DNA from: Anniella stebbinsi | Taxonomy: Eukaryota > Chordata > Lepidosauria > Squamata > Anniellidae | DNA: 64,000 bases | NCBI GenBank assembly: GCA_029215795.1 | Contig: JARDYH010000002.1 | Location: forward strand, 270,266,310-270,330,309 | Direction: 5' to 3' | Part shown: one piece after another, positions 56,289 through 64,000 of the stretch | How positions within the stretch are numbered: position 1 is the first letter of the stretch | Layout: every line of letters begins with the position of its first letter | Position numbers and translations under genes: made by a program | Notes under the pieces: model-generated | The model's database searches: none | What the model was told of the DNA's origin: nothing | What the model saw: the letters and a program-made list of their open reading frames with translations, nothing else

Positions 56289-57890
56289 ATCAGTCTGCGC
56301 ACAAATCAGTCTTCAACCCAGTCTCCAAGATTTCAAACATGGCCATCTTGCACAACCAGGTGGTCTGCTTCTCTCCAAACTAACAGCGCAATCCAATGGG
56401 GCTTCACTCCCAGGAAAATAGGTATAGAATTGCAGCCCAAATCTATTTCTTAAAACATTAAGCAACATGTCACATAAGGCATTTCCTTCCACTCCTTTCA
56501 CCACAAAGTGAAAACATTTTGCATCTGCAGTAAACATTGTTTTTCTTTTCCTTAGCTAGAGGATGATGTTTGGATAACCATCAGGCTTATCCAGAGGAGA
56601 CGCAAAAGGCTTGGGCCACAGGCCACAGGCCACAGGAACTTGCTGCATGGGAGGCTTCCTAGTCTGGCAAAAGAAGACGGCTTTAATTCTAAGCACACTT
56701 GGAAATGCATTCCGTTGATATCTGGATTCACTTCCAAATCAGCATGCTTAAGTTCATGGTGCAAATCTACTCTAAAAACAAATAGAGGTAGCATGTGGAT
56801 AATATACAGCCCACCTATGGTCCCATTGGCATTTTTCTATCGTCCCAAAATTCCAAGTCACAATACGCAGAATCCGAGATTTAAACAAAGGAAATGAAAC
56901 CGACAACAGCAGCTATTCCTCTTGACTACAGAGAAAATAATTTTCCATGCTACAACAAAATCCCAAAATGCATAATTACCCATCAGCCAGATATCAAGGT
57001 TTTGTTTTTTTATCAATGTCACACTCTTGAAAAATCCAGTTATTCCACATTTCAGTGTACCAATTCAACCTGAGACTACTGCGCTTCCCCCTACAGCTAT
57101 ATCCAGAGATCGGTCAGAACGTGAAAAGTTGTATCAATGTCATCCAGCTAAAACCGGCACATAAAATTGCAGCCTTCCTGCACCAATAGATTTCCAGTGT
57201 GGCCCTCTCGATGCTGAACAGAATACATTCGCCAGCACTAGGACACTATGCAACATCTAAGAATACAAGACAAGCAATCCTAAGCTTGAGAACAAAAGAT
57301 ACAGTGGTTGAGCACTTGACATGTTGGATCCACTAAAAGAAAAAAAAAAGCTTCCCCAAAAATAGCAGCAGAAATTAATAAAGTCATGGAGGCTACAACA
57401 AAGTGGGAAAGTGACCCTATTCAAAGGTGGCAAGCGAAACGTACATGGAGATGTCTCTCCCTTAGAGAGACACAAGAAGCGCCCCTTTTTCTATTTCAGA
57501 GTGAAGATGGGAGGGGGGTTAAAACTGAAAAGAAACACGGGGGAGGGGGGGAGAATCCATGGAATGGTGAAGGTACCTGATTTTGAGCAGCAGGGCAGAG
57601 CATCCAGTATCCCCTCTGGTGCACTGAGGAGTAAAAATTCAAAACTTCAGGGCTTCAAAACACGCCACCCAACTTTGCAGCAGTGATTTTAAGAGGGCTT
57701 TTCTCCCTTCTCTCAGCAGATCTTCAGGACATCCCATCAAAGACTTGCTGCTGCTACGATTTCAGTGGTGAAGTGGTTAAACCCATCTTTGGGGGGGGGG
57801 GGAGAAAGCAAGCAATCGATGGAGGAGCCGGCAGCAGAAGCCGGAGACTGTAGCACTTTGTTTTCGAGAGATCAAATCCTAGCCACTGCC
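56289..57890. other. No recognised gene
   Basis: A short MITE-like block (CAGCGCAATCCAATGGGGCT to AATTGCAGCCC) lies at 56385-56440; (CCACAGG)3 at 56619-56637; a G run at 57791-57802. Confidence 0.6.
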
Positions 57891-58601
57891 AATGAAAACA
57901 GGACCAGCAGAGCAACGGGAGCTTGCTCTCTCCAAGCGGAGCAGCCTTGACTGTGTGCTGGAGGATGTGGGGGTGGCCTTAAAAAAAAAAAGAGGGCTAG
58001 CTCAGTGGGCTTCTCTGCCAATGAAAAGCTTGGGATTCCTGGCAAGAGAAGCCACACGCACTAGAAGACTGCAGGTCATTGGGACTGCAGAGGCAGCAGA
58101 ACTAGGTTTCATACAGACGATTAGGAAGGCGCAGGAGAGGACTGTTGGCTCCGGAACCTAACCTCTGGGTGAGCTTCCACCACACCTTCAAGAAATTCTA
58201 CTGCCTCAGCGATAACACGCCCTTCCTAGACGTCATTTTCCTGCCATCATCTGCTTTCCATGTTTGTTCTCTCTTCAGAGGGTGCCTGAGCACCCACCGA
58301 AATGGGAAGAAAGGGAGAAGGAAGTGGCAGTAAGTCAAGGAATCCATTAGAAGTTGTCACTTTCCCAACGCTCCCAAAATAATTTCTAAACTCTAAGCTC
58401 CCCCATCAGTAGCTAATATTAGACAGGCAGGCACTGGCATACGTCCATATTTTTTTTAAAAAGTATCATTATATTCTTAGCTGGCTGGTTTTAGTAGGAT
58501 TGCATTTTGATGTTTATGGTTGTATAACATTTTTATGACACATAAGCAACCTCAGGAATTTGGATAGTAATAAAAGCTTCCATTTTAAAAAAAAAAAAAA
58601 A
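57891..58601 (+). other. Poly(A)-ended stretch of unknown origin
   Basis: TAATAAAAGCTTCC at 58569-58582 is followed by A15 at 58588-58602, like a polyadenylated transcript end or retroposed copy. Upstream, 58145-58333 is an open frame whose first half (LWVSFHHTFKKFYCLSDNTP, 58163-58222) has C/G-rich third positions unlike its surroundings. I recognise no protein. It could also be coincidence. Confidence 0.3.
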
Positions 58602-59726
58602 CAACCTGCTAACACAAAGGAGTCCAAGTACGTGCAACTGCACTTGCTTGCATTTATCCCATAATGTCCTTCCCAGAATGTTCTCTACTCTCCCTTCGTC
58701 ACCTCCCCATTGTTGAAGTTTAGATTTATAAACTCCTTGGAGAAGGAAGCCATCTTTCTTGCTGTAAAGCTCTGTAAATATTTGGTTTCATTTGAGTATG
58801 AAACACTCTCCTACTTACTTGATGGGGCAGGTAATAGATGAAGTCTATTTTCCTAACATGAAACAGTACTTCCAGTAATCCATTTTTTAAAAAAGTATCT
58901 TCTTGTGACAAATGATGATGTCATACCATGGGGTGGCCAGCAGAATGTTGACTCAGCTCTTTCCCAAGTTGAGAGACACTGCAAAGAATTAGCATACGAG
59001 TAACTTCCTTAACCCTCCTATGATCAGAGATATACAACGTGAATCTCTTTACAGGAGAAATGCACTCATTCACCCTTCATGTTAGCTGGAAGCCCAATTC
59101 AGTAGTGCATCCTTTTCTCACCACTTCCCTGAATGTGCAATGTAGATTCTCACTCCTCAGGCTTCCCCACTACATTCCCGTTTTTGCCCATGCAATTTGG
59201 TCCCACCTCCAAACAGGAGAGCAACACTATACCATAAAAGAAGAAAAGCAAATGCTGAAAAATTAAAATGTTAATGAATCATCTTAAAACATTGAATTTT
59301 CCATTGGACGTTCTTCCGTCCGATAGGACCTTAGGTTTAACCTCTCTTTCTTCCAATCGTGACTCATACGTATACATTATGCACCTGACCTGTTATGCCA
59401 AAAATTTAAAACGTATATAAAAGTTGCAGTATCCTAGTTTCAACTTCAGAGAAAAGTTGCATTTGTTATTTATATATTTGCTCAGAGAAGGTGGTGGCAT
59501 GAGGGGTGGGGAGTGGGGAATACCTAAATGTTTGCGTCAAACATCTGCGCATGCAAGAATATCAAACAGCTCAAGGGAACCTGGGTGGGAACAGAATTCA
59601 AGCAGACCCTTATGCAGCTTAAACCTATGAACTTTCATTTGGAAGCTGTTGTGACTCTCTTGGTACTGGGTTTTGAAACTATTCTATGGGAAATTGCTTT
59701 TTCACTTCTGCTCATCCATTTTAATC
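58602..59726. other. No recognised feature
   Basis: Non-coding, AT-rich. Confidence 0.6.
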
Positions 59727-60069
59727 CAGGGTGCAGAAGTTCTTTCTGCCCAAGGGCCAGATTCCATTTCAGAAAAGCTCGCAGCGCAGTACAGGGTGAG
59801 GGTGGAGGCATTCCTGTGGTGGAATGTAATGAATACAAAAGGGACAGGGCCAAAAAAAACCCCAATATTACCAGCATACTTTAGTTTAAAACTCTTACTG
59901 GTGTAACTAAGCCTTAGGAGAGGCATTTCAACCATTTAGAATGGGGGAGGAAAATGCACAGAAGCCAGAAAAACACCAAACTATCAGTGGGGGGGGGGGG
60001 GGAGGCATGGCCTTCTGGGGCCTTCTAGAGCACTAGATATGCCCCCTGGCCCTGAGGTTCTATACCATG
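59727..60069. mobile_element. Non-autonomous hAT element, about 343 bp
   Basis: CAGGGTGCAGAAGTTC to CCTGAGGTTCTATACCATG, interior GGGCCAGATTCCATTTCAG and AACTAAGCCTTAGGAGAGG. A G run of 14 is at 59989-60002. Confidence 0.75.
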
Positions 60070-60139
60070 GGTTTGAATGGATTTCATTTATGATTTATTG
60101 ATTACCTGCTTGGCTTTGCACTTTTAACTGCCGTTTTCC

Positions 60140-60400
60140 TCTTAGGAATTATGTGGTTAGCGAACTTAGATTTTTCTTTTCTCCCAGGCATTTTTTAAAG
60201 AGCTTAAGTTGAGGTTTTTAACTGAACTTTTGGCCAGGCTTAAAGTTTAAAATGTTTTAAATATTAGCTGTTTTTAAAGTTTGTATATTATTATTTTTAA
60301 TGTTCAGTCTTTTAATGTTCAGTCTTTTTTTAATGTTCAGTCTTCAGAGAGCTTTGGATATGGGGCGGTATATAAAGTAAATAATAATAATAATAATTTT
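60140..60400 (+). mobile_element. L2-like LINE 3' end
   Basis: TTTAACTGAACTTTTGGCC through a threefold TTTTAATGTTCAGTC repeat (60296-60345) to GAGAGCTTTGGATATGGGGC and AATAATAATAATAAT. Confidence 0.75.
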
Positions 60401-60893
60401 GAACTCCTTCATATGGGGGGGGGGGAAGAATCTCATTTCCCTACCATCTAGTACCATTGCTCTGCTTCCTGCTTCACTTCCGCATTGGGGATGAGCTCAA
60501 CTTACACAGGGAAGTGTGCAGAGACCATGTGGCCCCAATAGAAAAATGGGAACAGCGCCCTTTATAGCGAAACTTTCCTGCATACAGCAGGAAACGATGA
60601 CAAATCACGGCTTATTTTTCAAAAGTCGGGTTTTCTCAGGATTATTTTGAAATGGGAAAACTGGCAAATGGAGCGGGAGATGCGCAGCAGGATCACTGCA
60701 TCATCAAAATGTTCCAATGAACCGTGAGTGGCCAGTCGCAAGTGTGTGATAAAATGCTCGTCTGATGACACTTTTTATCAAAGAGTAGGGTGAAAATATT
60801 TCCAATACAGACCTCTGGTGATGAGTCCTTCAAGGTCTGGATCCCTGCCTTTGGTGGGGCCAGCGAGGACAAGTCGTAACTGACTTAGGGCGC

Positions 60894-61225
60894 AATCCCC
60901 TATGCACAGTTAGGCAGACGAAAGTCTTACAACTCCCAGCATTCCCCAGCAGGCAGCCTTTAGACTACTGCTGCCTGATGACTTTAGAATGGAGTTGGTA
61001 TGCACCGATTTCTTATGTGATTGACTTGATTGATCTTTGTACTTATATTTATGTATAATTGCCTTTTTGTCTATTGCGTTTTCTTATATATTATGATATT
61101 GTGGATTTTTTTTTGCTGAGATTTTTGTATAGTTATACAAAAATAGTTATATTTTGTCAGTTTTGCAATAAACCGCCTTGAGCATTATGTAGGAAAGCAC
61201 CATATAAATAAAATTGGTATTGAAA
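60894..61225 (+). mobile_element. MITE fragment followed by a LINE 3' tail
   Basis: 60894-60960: TAGGGCGCAATCCCCTATGC and GACGAAAGTCTTACAACTCC, as in 47598. 60965-61225: an AT-rich UTR ending CAATAAACCGCCTTGAGC and CACCATATAAATAAAA. Confidence 0.6.
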
Positions 61226-62079
61226 TAGACATTTTTTTAAAAAAAGTTCTCCCCCAAGAAGGAATGCAAAAGTATAAATAACTTGCTTAATTCTTTTGCA
61301 CATGTGGTTCATTTCTCAAAACATTCCTGATTGCCACTCAAAAGAAGGGGGAGCAAGGGTAAAGGCCAGTCATGGTGTAAGAAATTTTTGGAGGTGGGGG
61401 GGGGGCAGGAACAAAAATATTAGCTCACAGGGGAAAACACTATACAGATAGCTACAAACGGCAACTTGGGATGGGCAGAAAAGCCATTATACCCATGACT
61501 GCCAATTCCTGCAATCCATAATCTTAGTAAAATAATTAAGAATAATACAGAGATCTTCACAAAGTCCAGTTTATGCTAGATTCTATTCTGAATAACATGG
61601 ACACACATGGAGCAAAACTGTCATTGTATTCTAAAATACAGATTACAATGAGAACAGAGGTTACATCATCAATCCGGACTATATCGCCCTTTGATCTGTC
61701 AAAATAGCACAGCAGTCACCCACACTCTAACCTGATCATACCCTTCGCCTTTTGAAGTCTAATGCCAATAAGTTTCATCTGAGGAAGAATTAGGTAAGTG
61801 CCAAACATGCTCTCTAAATATTATGTTTCCTCCAACAACACTGGCAACTTTCATGGCAGAAGTCAAACATTTATAGGATTATCATCAGTCTGAAGGAAAA
61901 CTGTGAAAAAGGATTCAGCACAATAAACATCAGGAGGAGTGAAGAAGGAAGAATGTAAACTCAATACAGACAGTGCCTGAAAATGGTAAAGCCTGAAAGC
62001 TTGTTAATACAATACTCATGCTATGGACATTAGGTAACAGACAAACTCCGTTTGCCCCTTACAAGCCAGTGCACGATTA
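61226..62079. other. No recognised feature
   Basis: A G run at 61396-61405; otherwise non-coding. Confidence 0.6.
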
Positions 62080-62165
62080 GGCAACCATCAGCCCCAGCCA
62101 TGGTCCCAGATCAAAGTGTAGTCCAAAGCATATGGAGGGCAACAGGTTGCCTACTCATGACTGGC
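62080..62165. mobile_element. MITE fragment
   Basis: CCATCAGCCCCAGCCATGG and AGTCCAAAGCATATGGAGGG. Confidence 0.55.
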
Positions 62166-63239
62166 GTAAGGAATTAAATTTTACTTTGGCTGGTCCCAAG
62201 AACTCTTCACTAGTCATATATAAGAAGGTGCTGAGCTGTGCAACATTTTCTCTGTTCCAGCTAAGCCAGTGACAGTCAATTTCAATTAAACCAGGACTCC
62301 ATTACGGGGCTTTTAAAGAGGCATTTTCTAGTTCCGTTGTTCTGCCAAGGATGCTGCAGTCTGTTTTGGTTTCAGTGGGCTTGCCTCACTTAGGCCGCAA
62401 TCTTATCCGGATGCCCATCATCCTCCAAACTTGGATGCTGACAGGCATCCTATTGGAGGAGCTTCAAGCTGATCTTCGCCTCTGTGCTTCTCCTGGTCTG
62501 CATTTTTGCTAGATGAACGTTTTGACTAGTCTAGGGGTCACAGGATTGCTCTCTTAGAGCATGGCCCAAATTGGGCTTTCTACTCTCATGACAAGCAAGA
62601 ACAACATAAGGAATCATCAAGTTCCTCAAAAGCATACATATTATATACTGAATGCTCCCCACAAAAAGAAAACAATTTACAAACACTCCTTTCAACATTT
62701 AATTTTGGACAAGAATTCGACGTGTGGGGCAAAATGCAGTGCATTATATAGCTGTTCTACAGAAAAAGAATAAATAGGAAATGGGGAGAAATGCATAACA
62801 GTGCTATCCTATATACGTCAACTCAGAAGTAAGTCCAATTAATGGCATAACATTGCAGCCTACAGACAGGCAAGAAAAAGGGATAGAAGCTCACAGGACC
62901 TTTATCAGAAAGTTGGCCTTCAACTTTTGGTTGTTGCTTTTAATGGCAAAATTGAAAGTTAAGCAGAAGTACTAGTTTGAAAAATAAAGCTTCCCAGTCG
63001 TTGTTCTAAGTGCATGGGTGTCGAGAGCATCGATTCTTTCCGCTTCCCCCCTCACTCCCTGGCTTTTGAAAGAAGGTCTGTTGCCAGGCTGTTTCCAAGC
63101 AACAGAGTTTTCCTCTCACAGGTTTTTTGCTGTTATTGTTGCTGCCACAATACTACTTGTGAGGCTGACGAGCTAAAGAGGAGAGGTGGGAAAGAGCTCA
63201 GCAATAACTTTTCTGATGAAAGGAAGTCTGCACAGTTAC
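62166..63239. other. Mostly unrecognised sequence
   Basis: Partial MITEs at 62395-62480 (GGCCGCAATCTTATCCGG, GGATGCC repeats) and 62790-62870 (ATAACAGTGCTATCC, CTCAGAAGTAAGTCC). Confidence 0.6.
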
Positions 63240-63395
63240 ATGCTGAGGAAAGAATGAGAAGCTGATGCCCAAAGTCACCCAGTGGGTTTTCATGATAGAG
63301 TGGGAACTAGAACCCAGATCTCCCGACTCCCAGTCCAACACTCTAACCATTACACCACACTGACTCTCTAACCACTATACCACACTGACTTCTGA
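63240..63395 (-). mobile_element. MIR-like SINE with duplicated tRNA end
   Basis: CCCAAAGTCACCCAGTGGG, GAACTAGAACCCAGATCTCC and CTCTAACCATTACACCACAC. The last part is repeated in tandem (CTCTAACCACTATACCACAC) at 63366-63385. Confidence 0.75.
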
Positions 63396-63622
63396 TTATT
63401 TAGTTTTAAAGCAGGGACAGACAACTTCAGAGGTTCCAGGGTCCAATCCTCCCCCAGGAACCACCACCCCCCCGCCAAAATTACTGTCATCACACTGCTG
63501 AATTTTAAGGAAAATTGCCCTTCTTAGCCAGGACACCACTGATTTGCAGCAAAGGCAGTGCACTGGGGGCTAAAACAAAAAGCCCCAAGGGGGCGTATGT
63601 GAGCCGTTGGCTTTGTGTTGCC

Positions 63623-63677
63623 CACCCTTCTTCTTCTTCTTCTTCTTCTTCTTCTTCTTCTTCTTCTTCTTCTTCTT
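63623..63677. repeat. (TTC)n microsatellite
   Basis: Uninterrupted trinucleotide run, about 18 units. Confidence 0.97.
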
Positions 63678-64000
63678 TTAAATAAATAAAATAAAAAGAA
63701 ATGGGGGGGCAAGATCTTTCGCAGAAGTGCTTCCCCTTCAAGTAGTGCAAGTTAAAGTTGTTTGATGTCATCATAAATGTAGTTGGTTAAGATGAGAAAA
63801 GCCACGCTATTAATAACCTTTTCTTGATTCAGGCATGGCACTCCTCATCAACTACAAGTTGACAGATGAAGGGGCAAGTATTAGAGTAGGAGGTAGGTCT
63901 AGATGAGCTGCAGATCCCTCCCAGTCTTGAGGTTCCAAAAAGAGACAGAGACTGCATGCAAGTGAGACAGTACCACCTAGAAGGGGGGGGGGGGGGGAAG
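63678..64000. other. No recognised feature to the window end
   Basis: Ends in a G15 run at 63983-63997; no promoter or exon is visible. Confidence 0.65.

Noticed and set aside
63505..63774. Acidic or arginine-rich protein frames on the minus strand
   Set aside because: Produced by the (TTC)n microsatellite.

Overview
The window is nuclear DNA from a sauropsid vertebrate, most likely a squamate reptile. It shows short GT-AG exons in long introns, no operon structure, and a dense population of CR1/L2-type LINE 3' ends, tRNA-derived SINEs and small hAT-type inverted-repeat elements. The squamate call is an inference from the repeat types; no marker fixes the species.

The only protein-coding gene I can support is PALD1 (paladin), a PTP-like phosphoinositide phosphatase, on the minus strand. 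Thirteen coding exons lie between 20879 (start codon) and 332. They join in frame with GT-AG splice sites into 583 codons: the N-terminal myristoylation-type MGTT start, the whole first phosphatase-like repeat with its CX5R loop (CQTGVGRT, exon at 14248-14399), and the start of the second repeat (VSLREE, exon at 332-511). The remaining C-terminal third (about 270 residues by comparison with the 856-residue human protein) lies off the left edge. The start-codon exon has a splice acceptor 13 bases before the ATG, so at least one untranslated 5' exon and the promoter lie upstream, to the right. I find no CpG-island promoter in 20893-64000, so most or all of that 43 kb is probably intron 1.

Layout: 1-20.9 kb holds the PALD1 exons in introns with LINE, SINE and hAT remnants. 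20.9-27 kb holds a tail-to-tail pair of LINE fragments with a conserved 3' hairpin, plus simple repeats. 27.17-28.24 kb is a GC-rich 1068-bp hAT-type element with nested palindromes and a perfect 8-bp target duplication. 28-64 kb is repeat-rich non-coding DNA with a 320-bp foldback hAT element (36.3 kb), several other inverted-repeat elements, a 28S rRNA pseudogene fragment (46.8 kb), another hairpin-ended LINE fragment (53.7 kb) and a poly(A)-ended stretch of unknown nature (57.9-58.6 kb).

The items most worth a second look are the two structurally unusual hAT elements, the ribosomal pseudogene, the nested insertions that give relative ages, and the shared hairpin of the LINE 3' ends. I see no evidence for a new gene system; the open reading frames outside PALD1 are chance or transposon-derived.
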